Shown here: one piece after another, positions 19,886 to 27,995 of the stretch
How the letters are laid out: each line of letters begins with the position of its first letter
How positions within the stretch are numbered: position 1 is the first letter of the stretch
DNA from: an uncultured Bacteroidaceae bacterium
GTDB lineage: Bacteria > Bacteroidota > Bacteroidia > Bacteroidales > Bacteroidaceae
DNA: 64,000 nucleotides
Direction: 5' to 3'
Assembly (NCBI GenBank): GCA_905233465.1
Contig: CAJOEI010000002.1
Location: 1 to 64,000 of the forward strand
The notes under the pieces: model-generated
Told to the model about the DNA's origin: nothing
Database searches by the model: none
The model's input: only the letters and a program-made list of their open reading frames with translations
Position numbers and translations under genes: made by a program

Positions 19886-20935
19886 ATGACAACAAGCGTG
19901 AACACAGAGAGATGGGCTTGGGCCGATATCGCCCGTGGCATAGCCATACTGCTGGTGTTGATCGGACATTCGTGCCCGCCACCATACACCACAGCCTTCA
20001 TCTATGCGTTCCACATGCCACTGTTCTTCATCCTCTCGGGACTATTCATGAAGCAGGATACACCACTGCGTCCGTTGTTGAACAAGCGCGTGCGCACATT
20101 GCTGGTGCCGTTTGTATGCTACAACCTTCTGATATTATTCTCCGACTGGTGCATCGTGGCACTGTCACCCAACTACCACGCCCCCATTGACATACCCGCC
20201 CGGCTGATGGGCATTGTCACCGCCAGTCGCAGCGGGTCTTGGGCTGCATCGCTGTGGTTCCTGCCAGCATTGTTCGTGGCACAGTGGCTGGTCATCGGCT
20301 GCCATCGGCTGGCCGCTGGACGTCGTAACCTGTGCATAGCCATGTGGGTGTTGCTTTCTGTTGTGGGCTTTACCTACTGTCATGAGGTGGGCACGGCGTT
20401 ACCACTGAGCATTGACGTAGCCTTTGTAGCTACGGGCTTTCTGCTGATTGGCAGTCAATGGGTGCGTCGTGGCTTCGAAGGCCAGGCACGATGGTATTGG
20501 TTTGTCACGGCTATCCTCTTCGTGACTATGGCTCTCGACAATTTCCACACTCTGGGTGGCGGCGACAACCACGTAGATATGTCCACCGACACGCTGGGCC
20601 ATCCTCTGGAATTCTACACGGCAGCAGTAGCAGGTTCGCTGCTGCTTATCCGCGCCTGCCAACAGCCGGCGATGCAACGCAGCAACATTCTGCAATGGAT
20701 GGGCCGCAACTCACTGGCAATATATTGCATTCATCGTATACCCATGAACCTGGGCGTGGCACTCGTCAATCTCGTTCCGCGGCTCAACTCACCCGACACA
20801 GCAGCCCAGACAGTGCGTTCGCTACTGCTGGTGCTCTTCACACTCGCAATACTCGTTCCTGCAGTGTTCATCGTGAACCGGTGGTTCCCCTGGACACTCG
20901 GCAAGAAACGCGACTGCGCCGCAGTTGAAAGTTGA
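19886..20935 (+). CDS. Acyltransferase family 3 membrane protein (second)
   Basis: 349 residues with about ten transmembrane segments. The signature WADIARGIAILLVLIGHS and AFHMPLFFILSGLFMK mark the same superfamily as the preceding gene, from which it is separated by six bases. The two are clearly divergent rather than a recent duplication. The C-terminus (CAAVES) and stop TGA are read from the first copies of the GTTGAAAG repeat that follows. Confidence 0.88.
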   Translation: MTTSVNTERWAWADIARGIAILLVLIGHSCPPPYTTAFIYAFHMPLFFILSGLFMKQDTPLRPLLNKRVRTLLVPFVCYNLLILFSDWCIVALSPNYHAPIDIPARLMGIVTASRSGSWAASLWFLPALFVAQWLVIGCHRLAAGRRNLCIAMWVLLSVVGFTYCHEVGTALPLSIDVAFVATGFLLIGSQWVRRGFEGQARWYWFVTAILFVTMALDNFHTLGGGDNHVDMSTDTLGHPLEFYTAAVAGSLLLIRACQQPAMQRSNILQWMGRNSLAIYCIHRIPMNLGVALVNLVPRLNSPDTAAQTVRSLLLVLFTLAILVPAVFIVNRWFPWTLGKKRDCAAVES

Positions 20936-20961
20936 AAGTTTAAGGTTTATAGTTTATAGAT
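20922..20961 (+). repeat. GTTGAAAG/GTTTATAG repeats
   Basis: Two GTTGAAA units, then TTTAAGG and two GTTTATAG units, span the end of the second acyltransferase gene and the gap before the glycosyltransferase. They provide the acyltransferase stop codon and open the spurious upstream extension of the glycosyltransferase frame. Confidence 0.8.
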
Positions 20962-20963
20962 TC

Positions 20964-21992
20964 ATGAGCAACAACTCCAATACCATCGACGTCGCCGTAC
21001 TCATACTCTTCTTCAACCGCCCCGACCCGTTGTCACAGGTGTTCCAGCAGGTGCGTGCTGCACGGCCAACGCAGCTGTTCCTCTATCAGGACGGCCCGCG
21101 CTCGGAACGCGACATGGCGGGCATCGAAGCCTGCCGACGCGTGGTGGCCGACGTCGACTGGGACTGTCAGGTGCACCGCATGTATCAGGAGCGCAACTTC
21201 GGTTGCGACCCATCGGAGTATATCTCCCAGAAATGGGCTTTCTCGCACGTGGACAAGTGCATCGTCCTTGAAGACGATGACGTGCCCTCGCTGAGTTTCT
21301 TCCGCTTCTGCAAGGAGATGCTCGACCGCTATGCTGACGACAAGCGCATAACGATGATTTCAGGCTTCAACCACGAGGAGCATACCACCGATATCGGCGA
21401 TGCAAGCTATTTCTTTGCCTCAACACACACCATCTGGGGCTGGGCCAGCTGGCGACGCGTGATAGACCAGTGGGACAAGACATACGCCTTCCTCGACAAC
21501 GAGGCCGAGCTACACATGATGGAGAATCTCGTGCGTCAACGCGGCTATCGCGACGACTTCCTGCTCACATGCCGTCGCCATCGCGAGCTGGGACGCGACT
21601 TCTACGAAAGCATCTCAGAGGCCAATATGCGTCTGCAGAACGGTCTTGCCATTGTGCCGCGCGACAATATGATTACCAACCTTGGGGCCACGACAGACAG
21701 CACACACTTTGAGGGTTCTGTCTACACAATGCCACGTGGCTACAGACGTATCTTCACCATGGGTCGTCACGAGATGGACTTCCCTCTACATCATCCGCGA
21801 TACGTTATAGAACACGTGGCCTTCAAGGAACGCGTCTACCGCATCATGGCGTGGAACCACCCTGGCATTAAGGTGGCCCGTTCATTCGAAGAGCTGTGGC
21901 TGAACCTGCGCCACGGACAATTCGGGACTATCACCAAAGCTATACGCCGACGGCTCACCAAGTGGATAAGCCCACACAAAACAATTCACTAA
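20964..21992 (+). CDS. GT-A fold glycosyltransferase
   Basis: About 342 residues. The N-terminus VAVLILFFNRPDPLSQVF resembles GT2-like nucleotide-sugar binding, KCIVLEDDDVPSLSFFRF gives the metal-binding acidic cluster, and the HTIWGWASWRRVIDQW motif is typical of a bacterial family of hexosyltransferases often annotated as hemolytic protein HlpA-like. The sugar and acceptor are unknown; location after LicD and two acyltransferases suggests synthesis of a decorated surface glycan. ATG 20964 is chosen because the upstream codons belong to the repeat. Confidence 0.83.
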   Translation: MSNNSNTIDVAVLILFFNRPDPLSQVFQQVRAARPTQLFLYQDGPRSERDMAGIEACRRVVADVDWDCQVHRMYQERNFGCDPSEYISQKWAFSHVDKCIVLEDDDVPSLSFFRFCKEMLDRYADDKRITMISGFNHEEHTTDIGDASYFFASTHTIWGWASWRRVIDQWDKTYAFLDNEAELHMMENLVRQRGYRDDFLLTCRRHRELGRDFYESISEANMRLQNGLAIVPRDNMITNLGATTDSTHFEGSVYTMPRGYRRIFTMGRHEMDFPLHHPRYVIEHVAFKERVYRIMAWNHPGIKVARSFEELWLNLRHGQFGTITKAIRRRLTKWISPHKTIH

Positions 21993-21997
21993 GAAAG

Positions 21998-22064
21998 TCC
22001 TAGGAAAACCTAGGAAGACCTAGGAAAGCCTAGGAAGTCCTATGAGCACCTAGGAATGCCTAAC
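21998..22064 (+). repeat. 10-bp tandem repeat array with CCTAGG cores
   Basis: About six and a half copies of a decamer, consensus (T/A/G)CCTAGGAAN, fall exactly every ten bases (21998, 22008, 22018, 22028, 22038, 22048, 22058). One copy has CCTATG in place of CCTAGG. The array fills the convergent gap between the glycosyltransferase and rsmD and provides the rsmD stop codon. A 12-copy relative lies at 40041-40160. Confidence 0.9.
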
Positions 22065-22610
22065 CGTTTGACCCTTAAACAATGAGAAATTGACACTGCC
22101 GTAGGAACGGTGGTCGATGAGTGCGGGATGCGCTGAGAAGTCGTTGTCGCTGCCATGCTCAAGGACGAATAAGCCTTCAGGCGCAAGCAGGCCTTGTGCC
22201 CCAAGGACCATATCCGGCAGGTCCGGGATTTGCGGCAACGCGTATGGCGGGTCGGCGAATATAAAGTCAAAGGTTGCCGGTGCACGCTGAATATATCTCA
22301 GTGCATCCGCCTTCAGTATTATGGCATTATCGGCTCCCAGCGTACGAACAAACTGCTGAATCATCCTCACATGGGCATTGTCGAGCTCCACGGCTGTCAC
22401 ACTGCTGCAGCCGCGCGAGAGCAGTTCGAGCGTGATGCTGCCAGTGCCTGCAAAAAGATCGAGTGCCCGTGGCGCATCGTCCTCAAAGTCGATGTGCGAG
22501 CGCAACACATTGAAGATATTCTCCTTGGCGAAGTCAGTCGTTGGGCGTGCCTTGAAACTTCTCGGCACATCAAAGTGTCGTCCGCGGTATTGTCCTGCCA
22601 CGATTCTCAT
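22050..22610 (-). CDS. rsmD: 16S rRNA (guanine-966-N2)-methyltransferase RsmD
   Basis: A 186-residue SAM-dependent methyltransferase. The N-terminus MRIVAGQYRGR, the SAM-binding LDLFAGTGSITLELLSRG and the catalytic FADPPYALP motif are those of RsmD, which methylates G966 of 16S rRNA. The final codons (AGG CAT TCC TAG) lie within the CCTAGG repeat array, and the stop TAG is the centre of a CCTAGG unit. Confidence 0.93.
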   Translation of the reverse strand: MRIVAGQYRGRHFDVPRSFKARPTTDFAKENIFNVLRSHIDFEDDAPRALDLFAGTGSITLELLSRGCSSVTAVELDNAHVRMIQQFVRTLGADNAIILKADALRYIQRAPATFDFIFADPPYALPQIPDLPDMVLGAQGLLAPEGLFVLEHGSDNDFSAHPALIDHRSYGSVNFSLFKGQTVRHS

Positions 22611-22620
22611 AACCCAAAGG

Positions 22621-22662
22621 AAATTTAAACCTTAAACTTTAAACTGCGGCACAGCCGCGCCC
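22621..22662. repeat. Composite repeat: TTTAAAC units plus GCGGC/GCCGC hairpin
   Basis: AAACCTTAAACTTTAAACT is followed by the small palindrome GCGGCACAGCCGC. An 18-base core (TAAACTTTAAACTGCGGC) recurs exactly at 58044-58063, where it is followed by TACGCCGC. The element fills the gap between rsmD and the DUF3822 gene. Confidence 0.8.
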
Positions 22663-22663
22663 C

Positions 22664-23512
22664 CTACAATCTGTTGAGCAGCAGGGCCATCAGGTCAAGC
22701 GGCACCTCGCGTTCTCGCGCCAACGGCATATTGGGAAAGAAGTCGTTTGGCAGCAGATGATGCACGTGGATGACATACTCCTTCAGCCGTTTGAGAATCT
22801 CATTCATCAGCTCTGACTTCTGTCCGAGCAACGTGATGCCGTCTGTCGTCTGGATCATATTGAACATCTGCCACACGCTGAGAATGAAGTAAACGGCATC
22901 ATCCGCTCCGGCGATGTCGTAGGTGTTGGCCATCTGCAATGTCGTCACCTTCTTGTCGTTGCGGCAAGCGACGATAGTCAGCTGATTGTCACTGGGCTGA
23001 TAAGCATAGAGTTCGGTGGAGATATCAGCGCTGCTGCTATTGTTGCCTGTACACAGGCGTTCGAGCACCATAGCATTGGCTGCAAAGAGACGTGCTGTGG
23101 GGTGGAAGCGTATGATGGCCTCCTCCACATCGTCGGCTATGGCAAAGAGCTCCACGACCTCCAACTGCGGCAGGATGTTGTAGCCCACATGCTGTTTCAC
23201 ACCTTCGGGTGTACTGACCACAAAGTTGTACATCGTGGCAGCCTCGTCGCGCCGGAACTCCTCAAGCGGGACGTGTGTCACGGGCCCGCCCACGAGCACA
23301 AACACCTGTTCTATCTGTCGGTTGTTGTACTCCGTACGTGCCAGCTCACGCGTCAGGCGCTCAGCAAGCGTTGTCCCCTCCTCCAGCTTGAAGTGTTCGC
23401 CACGCACAAGGCTTGCGGCCTGAGCGTCGCAAACGAAAAAAGAAAATCCATCCGCACGCAGGCGGATGGATAGATTGAGCGGTCGGTATGTCTTACTCCC
23501 AGTTGCCGGCAT
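22664..23512 (-). CDS. DUF3822 family protein
   Basis: About 282 residues matching the Bacteroidota-specific DUF3822 pattern: N-terminal LSIRLRADGFSFFV, middle FVLVGGPVTHVPLEEF and a C-terminal segment ending RLKEYVIHVH... . The function is unknown. The family lies next to rsmD in many Bacteroidales as I recall, which is the arrangement here. The start is uncertain: ATG 23539 would overlap the upstream gene by 47 bases and ATG 23512 by 20; the latter is chosen. Both imply tight coupling to the upstream membrane-protein gene. Confidence 0.8.
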   Translation of the reverse strand: MPATGSKTYRPLNLSIRLRADGFSFFVCDAQAASLVRGEHFKLEEGTTLAERLTRELARTEYNNRQIEQVFVLVGGPVTHVPLEEFRRDEAATMYNFVVSTPEGVKQHVGYNILPQLEVVELFAIADDVEEAIIRFHPTARLFAANAMVLERLCTGNNSSSADISTELYAYQPSDNQLTIVACRNDKKVTTLQMANTYDIAGADDAVYFILSVWQMFNMIQTTDGITLLGQKSELMNEILKRLKEYVIHVHHLLPNDFFPNMPLAREREVPLDLMALLLNRL

Positions 23513-24179
23513 TATTGTTCCAGTTGCTGAGGTCACCAATCTTCAGACCGGGATAGTTGCCCATGTCGTCAGCCAGCTGCTTGCGGTTGACAATCAAGCG
23601 GTCACCATTGCGGCCCATGTTCTTGAGGAACGAGGAATCGGGAGCGCAGCATTCCATGACATACTGCTGTGTGCCGGAACGCGTCACGGTGAGGAAGGTC
23701 TCCAACTGGAAGGTATCGCCTTCAGCAAACGGGATGTAGCGCAGTGAGTCGGCATTGAAGCCGGGGCCGAAGAGCGAGTCTGCCAGCACCACCCATGTCG
23801 TGTCACGGCGGAAGCCCTGCAGTCCATTGGCGATGATAGCAGCCTGGTCGCCACTGTTGACGATAGCAGCTGCTGAGGCCTCGGTCAGGCCCTTCTCCAT
23901 CTGCTCGTCAGAGAGGACGCCTTCCTTGACAACCTTGGGGATGCGACCGTTGCGCACAAACTCAACGAGCTTCCAGAGGCTGTCGCAGTATGCTGCATCC
24001 GGGCTCTGGATCTTGAACTCCTCTTCAGCAGCCTTGATTTGCAACAGACGTGCCTTGACGGCATTTTCTCTCACAGTGACTTCTTTCTGGAAGTCGATGT
24101 CGTCCTGGATGCTACGCCAGCAGATGAAGAGCAACAGGAGCACACAAAGCGCTAAAAGCGCGTTAAAAATCTTTTTCAT
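23493..24179 (-). CDS. Membrane-anchored hypothetical protein
   Basis: About 228 residues. A single hydrophobic segment at residues 5-22 (FNALLALCVLLLLFICW) is followed by a charged, probably helical stretch and a soluble periplasmic domain rich in acidic and polar residues. Proteins of this form occur widely in Bacteroidales next to DUF3822 genes, but I know no function. The ATG at 24179 is chosen since the longer frame has no promoter space and no hydrophobic start. It begins a three-gene minus-strand run with DUF3822 and rsmD. Confidence 0.72.
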   Translation of the reverse strand: MKKIFNALLALCVLLLLFICWRSIQDDIDFQKEVTVRENAVKARLLQIKAAEEEFKIQSPDAAYCDSLWKLVEFVRNGRIPKVVKEGVLSDEQMEKGLTEASAAAIVNSGDQAAIIANGLQGFRRDTTWVVLADSLFGPGFNADSLRYIPFAEGDTFQLETFLTVTRSGTQQYVMECCAPDSSFLKNMGRNGDRLIVNRKQLADDMGNYPGLKIGDLSNWNNNAGNWE

Positions 24180-24216
24180 GACGCGTATATGAAACTTTTT
24201 TTGTACTTTCGCATCG

Positions 24217-24224
24217 CAAAAATA
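24217..24224 (-). promoter_or_regulatory. Promoter -7 element for the membrane-protein/DUF3822/rsmD run
   Basis: Minus strand TATTTTTG lies 38 bases before the ATG at 24179. On the opposite strand TACTTTCG at 24204-24211 is a weaker match that could serve the divergent helicase gene. Confidence 0.45.
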
Positions 24225-24274
24225 GAAATAATCTTTCATATACGCCTCATCTTCGGTCATTTTTTTAACAGAAT

Positions 24275-25780
24275 ATGGCAATAATTTCCCAAATGAAGGG
24301 TTTAATCCTCGAGAATTGTGGTTTTTCGGCCACAGAAGAGCAGCAAAAAGCGGCGGAGATGCTTGCACAATTCATTTTCGCGCGCGACGATGAGGCTGTA
24401 TTTGTTTTGCGGGGATATGCCGGCACTGGAAAGACCTCATTGGTAGGGGCCCTCGTGCGCACGCTATACCAGCTGCAACAAGGGGCCGTACTCATGGCAC
24501 CAACGGGCCGCGCAGCCAAGGTGTTTGCCTCGCATGCAGGCCATGCGGCATACACCATCCACCGTCGCATCTACCGCCAGAAGGCTTTCACGGGCCAGAT
24601 GGACGACTTCCTGCAGGGCGTGAATCTGCGCCACGACACGCTGTTCATTGTTGACGAGGCATCGATGATTAGCAATAACGGCTACGGCGCTTCGGCCTTC
24701 GGCAGCGGCTGTCTGCTCGACGACCTCGTGCAGTATGTCTATTCCGGTCAGGGCTGCCGCCTGCTGCTGGTGGGGGACACGGCGCAGCTGCCGCCTGTAG
24801 GCGAGGATGTCAGCCCAGCATTGGATGCGCTTTGTCTTGGCGGCTATGGGCTGCATGTAACGGAGTTCACGCTGCGGCAAGTGGTGCGTCAGCTGTCGGA
24901 CTCCGGCATCCTATGGAACGCTACGTATCTGCGTCAGCAGCTGACAGAGGGCGTGGTGGGCGCGATGCCGCAGCTGAAGCTGCTGGGCTTTGCGGATATA
25001 TGCAGTATCAGCGGCAGCGAGCTCATCGAGGCGCTGGAGCAATCCTACTACACATGCGGGCAGGACGAGACGATGGTCGTGACACGCTCCAACGCGCGCG
25101 CAAGCGCGTATAATAAAGGTATTCGCGCGCGCGTGCTGGGGATGGACGCCGAGCTATGCAGCGGCGACAGGGTGATCATCGTGAAGAACAACTATCACTG
25201 GCTCGACCCCAACCCCAGTTCCGAGCAAGGCTCCACTCCCAACTCCCCTCCACTGGGAGGGGTCGTGGGTGGGCTGGATGGGCCATCTGGGCAGTCTGGG
25301 CTTGCAATGTCGTTCATTGCCAACGGCGATGCCGCCGTGGTGCGGCGCTTCCGTCGCGAGCGCACAGAGCACGGTTTCCGCTTCGCAGATGCGGTACTTA
25401 GCTTTCCCGACTATGACAATCAAGAGGTTGAGGCCACCATCCTGCTCGACACGCTGCAGAGCGATGCACCCGCGCTGGGACGCGAGGATCAGGAGCGGCT
25501 GTTTCAGCGTGTGTGGGACGACTACCCTGAGCTCACCACGAAACGCGAGCGCATGCGGGCCGTGCGCCAGGACGAGTATTTCAATGCATTACAGCTGAAA
25601 TACGGCTATGCCGTGACCTGCCACAAGGCTCAAGGCGGACAATGGCGACACGTGTTCATCGACCAAGGCTACATCACCACCGACATGCTTGGTACAGACT
25701 ACTACCGATGGCTATACACCGCCATCACCCGCGCCTCAGAACGCGTGTACTTAGTGAATTGGCAGGGCTCCACTCCCTAA
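24275..25780 (+). CDS. RecD-like ATP-dependent helicase/exonuclease (UvrD_C_2 type)
   Basis: 501 residues. Walker A is in VLRGYAGTGKTSLVG near residue 50, then the APTGRAAKVF motif, FIVDEASMIS (Walker B), LLLVGDTAQLPPVG (motif III) and at the C-terminus YAVTCHKAQGGQW and WLYTAITRA, the UvrD_C_2 signatures. This class unwinds or degrades DNA ends and is a short RecD2-like protein without the N-terminal extension. Codons about 311-345 (NPSSEQGSTPN... to SGQSG) are encoded by a repeat insertion with GC-palindromic sequence. A start at 24293 is also possible. Confidence 0.88.
   Translation: MAIISQMKGLILENCGFSATEEQQKAAEMLAQFIFARDDEAVFVLRGYAGTGKTSLVGALVRTLYQLQQGAVLMAPTGRAAKVFASHAGHAAYTIHRRIYRQKAFTGQMDDFLQGVNLRHDTLFIVDEASMISNNGYGASAFGSGCLLDDLVQYVYSGQGCRLLLVGDTAQLPPVGEDVSPALDALCLGGYGLHVTEFTLRQVVRQLSDSGILWNATYLRQQLTEGVVGAMPQLKLLGFADICSISGSELIEALEQSYYTCGQDETMVVTRSNARASAYNKGIRARVLGMDAELCSGDRVIIVKNNYHWLDPNPSSEQGSTPNSPPLGGVVGGLDGPSGQSGLAMSFIANGDAAVVRRFRRERTEHGFRFADAVLSFPDYDNQEVEATILLDTLQSDAPALGREDQERLFQRVWDDYPELTTKRERMRAVRQDEYFNALQLKYGYAVTCHKAQGGQWRHVFIDQGYITTDMLGTDYYRWLYTAITRASERVYLVNWQGSTP
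25205..25306 (+). repeat. In-frame GC-palindrome repeat within the helicase gene
   Basis: CTCCACTCCCAACTCCCCTCC followed by ACTGGGAGGGGTCGTGGGTGGG resembles the intergenic palindrome at 46959-47006 (CCCTCCC TTGG GGAGGG). The encoded residues are proline, glycine and serine rich and separate two conserved blocks (VIIVKNNYHW and MSFIANGDAAV). Confidence 0.7.
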
Positions 25781-25797
25781 CAGAGTAGGGGCCGCTG

Positions 25798-25929
25798 CAA
25801 CATCCGCATGTTAGCAGTAAAACATCCACAAGTTGGCATGAAAACATCCGGAGGTTAGCGGGAAATGATCCTGGAAGATTTACGTGAAAGTCCCGGATGT
25901 TTTAGTGCAAACCTCCTGAATCATCAACC
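25798..25929. repeat. Degenerate 22-bp tandem array, six copies
   Basis: Copies start at 25798, 25820, 25842, 25864, 25886 and 25908. The first three share (A/C)AACATCC...GTT(A/G)GC; later copies decay (AATGATCC, AAGTCCC, AACCTCC). The array fills the convergent gap between the helicase and ribD. It has no spacer-like unique segments of CRISPR size. Confidence 0.75.
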
Positions 25930-26011
25930 GCTAACCCCCGGGCCTTTTACCGCTTTTGCAAAGCACAGTAAATCAAGGCGTTATGTGGCTAAAAAATTAT
26001 TAGCGACGAAT

Positions 26012-26058
26012 TATACCAATTTGTTCTTAATAAATTCGTTCAATTCGTGTAATTCGTA
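26012..26058 (-). repeat. ACGAATTACACGAATTGAACG repeats at the ribD end
   Basis: AATTCGT units spaced 7-10 bases apart span the gap and the last four codons of ribD. The ribD stop codon TGA is formed by the CGAATTGAACG unit, and the terminal residues STNYTN are repeat-encoded. Confidence 0.75.
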
Positions 26059-27041
26059 GAGGAAGAACCAATGCGGTGGACTTGGCGTTGGCCGATGTCA
26101 TGCGTGAAATGTGGGGCTGGCACTCCTTCGACGTGGCTCAGGACAGATCCTTCGGCTAGGTTGAATGGTGCTGTCTCGATGTAGGCTTCGTCCCAGATGT
26201 CGGCATCGATGAAGGCTTGGAGTGTGCATGCACCTCCCTCGACGAGCAGGGCCTGAAGGTTGCGCTGGTGGGCATCATGAAGCAGGGCCTCCACGGAATG
26301 AACAATGGACAATGGACAATGGACAATGGATAATGGAGCCTGCATCGTTGTGGATAATATGTATCGCTGCGGCGATGGGCCACGCCAGTAGCGGGTGGTG
26401 AGGGACGGTGCGTCGAGCTCCCATGTGCGTCGTCCGACAACGATGGCCTGATGCGTGGCACGCAGGCGGTGGACCAGCGTCTGTGTCCACTCCGTGGAGA
26501 AGCGTACTGGCTGGCCGTCGGCTATGCTGTTGCGCCGTCGATCTATGTATCCGTCAGCACTCTGCGCCCATTTGAGCGTCACCCAGGGTCGTTGTCTGGT
26601 GTGGAAGGTGATGAAGCGACGGTTGAGATGCAGACATTCGTCTTGCAGCACGCCGACCTCAACATCAATGCCCGCCTGCTGCAGGCGCTGGATGCCGCGT
26701 CCCCTTACCTCGGCAAAGGGGTCAACACATCCCACCACCACGCGTCGAAGCCGTAGCTCGGCGAGCATGTCGGCACAAGGCGGCGTGCGGCCCCAATGTG
26801 AGCAGGGTTCGAGGCTGACATACATCGTAGCCTCACGCAGCAACGGCCTGTCGGCCTCACGCACCGAGGCCACAGCATTGACCTCGGCGTGGGGCCCGCC
26901 GCAACGACGGTGCCAACCCTCACCGATGATTCGGCCTTCGTGGACAATGACGGCACCCACCATGGGGTTGGGTGCTGCCGTGAACTCGCCACGACGGGCG
27001 AGCTCGATGCAACGGGACATGAATTGTTGGTCGTTTGACAT
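26040..27041 (-). CDS. ribD: Riboflavin biosynthesis protein RibD
   Basis: A bifunctional pyrimidine deaminase and reductase of 333 residues. The zinc site is complete: H51-A-E53 and C80...C89 in PCSHWGRTPPC. The reductase half carries TLKWAQSADGYI and the substrate-binding LVEGG loop. Residues about 235-248 (PLSIVHCPLSIVHS) come from five ACAATGG repeats and do not resemble the family, and the C-terminus STNYTN is also repeat-encoded, so this gene holds two repeat intrusions. It is divergent from prmC. Confidence 0.94.
   Translation of the reverse strand: MSNDQQFMSRCIELARRGEFTAAPNPMVGAVIVHEGRIIGEGWHRRCGGPHAEVNAVASVREADRPLLREATMYVSLEPCSHWGRTPPCADMLAELRLRRVVVGCVDPFAEVRGRGIQRLQQAGIDVEVGVLQDECLHLNRRFITFHTRQRPWVTLKWAQSADGYIDRRRNSIADGQPVRFSTEWTQTLVHRLRATHQAIVVGRRTWELDAPSLTTRYWRGPSPQRYILSTTMQAPLSIVHCPLSIVHSVEALLHDAHQRNLQALLVEGGACTLQAFIDADIWDEAYIETAPFNLAEGSVLSHVEGVPAPHFTHDIGQRQVHRIGSSSTNYTN
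26302..26336 (-). repeat. In-frame 7-bp tandem repeat (ACAATGG) inside ribD
   Basis: Four perfect ACAATGG copies plus one ATAATGG lie in the reductase half of ribD. The same ACAATGG/CACAATG units occur in the gaps at 40927-40962 and 57893-57965 and inside aroA. Confidence 0.85.
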
Positions 27042-27111
27042 ATATTTTACTCGCGCAAGCGCGAAGTTGAAAGTTTAATGTTTAAAGTTTATAGAGATAA
27101 CATTTTTTGTT

Positions 27112-27119
27112 TACCTTTG
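27112..27119 (+). promoter_or_regulatory. Promoter -7 element for prmC
   Basis: TACCTTTG ends six bases before the GTG at 27125, which excludes the upstream TTG start codon and implies a nearly leaderless transcript. Confidence 0.6.
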
Positions 27120-27124
27120 CAACC

Positions 27125-27970
27125 GTGAAAGCTTTAGAACTCATATCTGCGTTGCAGCCCATGTATGGTCGTGGCGAGGCTACGGCTATTGTGCGCATGG
27201 TGATGGAGGAACGCTTCGGGCTGACGCACACGGACTTGCTGCTGGGTCGCGACGAGGCTTTGCCTTTGGAGGCTCATAAAGCCTTCGATGCGATGGCGAC
27301 GCGTCTGATAGCTGGCGAGCCGGTGCAGTATGTGCTGGGGTATGCCGAGTTCTGCGGGCGTCGCTTCAGCGTGGGGCCAGGTGTGCTCATCCCTCGCCAC
27401 GAGACCGAGGAGGTAGTGAGGTGGGCGTTGAGGCAGCTATGTGCAGGACGCATCCTCGACCTGGGAACGGGCTGCGGGTGTATAGCTATCACGGCGGCGC
27501 TGGAGTGTGCGGGTGCGCGGGTGACTGGTGTGGACATCAGCGCCGATGCGCTGGCTGTGGCGGCCGCCAATGGTGTGCGCCTTGGGGCCAACGTTCGCTG
27601 GGTGAAGGCCGACATGCTGGATGTAGAGGCTCTGATGCAAGCTGTGGGCGGGCCATACGACCTCGTGGTGAGCAATCCGCCGTATGTGCGTCGCAGCGAG
27701 GCCCATGAGATGCACGCCAATGTGCTTGAACACGAGCCGCATGGGGCGTTGTTTGTACCTGACGACGACGCTCTGCGCTACTATCGCGCCATTGCCGAAG
27801 TGGCGACGAGTGTGCTGGCGCCAAGCGGCAACGTGGTGGTGGAGCTCAACAGCGCGCTGGCGCAGCAGACAGCCGATGTCTTTGCCGCTGCTGGCCTGAC
27901 AAACATCGAGCTGCGACGCGACCAGTATGAGCGCTGGCGTATGCTGCGAGCGAACAGCACAGATTATTAG
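27125..27970 (+). CDS. prmC: Peptide chain release factor N5-glutamine methyltransferase PrmC
   Basis: PrmC (HemK) methylates the GGQ glutamine of release factors. The 281-residue protein has the N-terminal helical domain with GEPVQYVLGYAEF, the SAM-binding ILDLGTGCGCIAI at 110-122 and the catalytic NPPY at 184-187. GTG is the likely start because the promoter lies immediately before it. The gene is followed by an anSME-type gene 25 bases downstream on the same strand and may be cotranscribed with it. Confidence 0.94.
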   Translation: MKALELISALQPMYGRGEATAIVRMVMEERFGLTHTDLLLGRDEALPLEAHKAFDAMATRLIAGEPVQYVLGYAEFCGRRFSVGPGVLIPRHETEEVVRWALRQLCAGRILDLGTGCGCIAITAALECAGARVTGVDISADALAVAAANGVRLGANVRWVKADMLDVEALMQAVGGPYDLVVSNPPYVRRSEAHEMHANVLEHEPHGALFVPDDDALRYYRAIAEVATSVLAPSGNVVVELNSALAQQTADVFAAAGLTNIELRRDQYERWRMLRANSTDY

Positions 27971-27995
27971 TAGTTACTTATTATATTTCTCGTCA

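Noticed and set aside
25798-25929. Possible CRISPR array at the 22-bp repeats (also 53219-53306 and 53628-53710)
   Set aside because: Units are contiguous or separated by only about six bases, with no unique spacers of 25-40 bp, and no cas genes are present.
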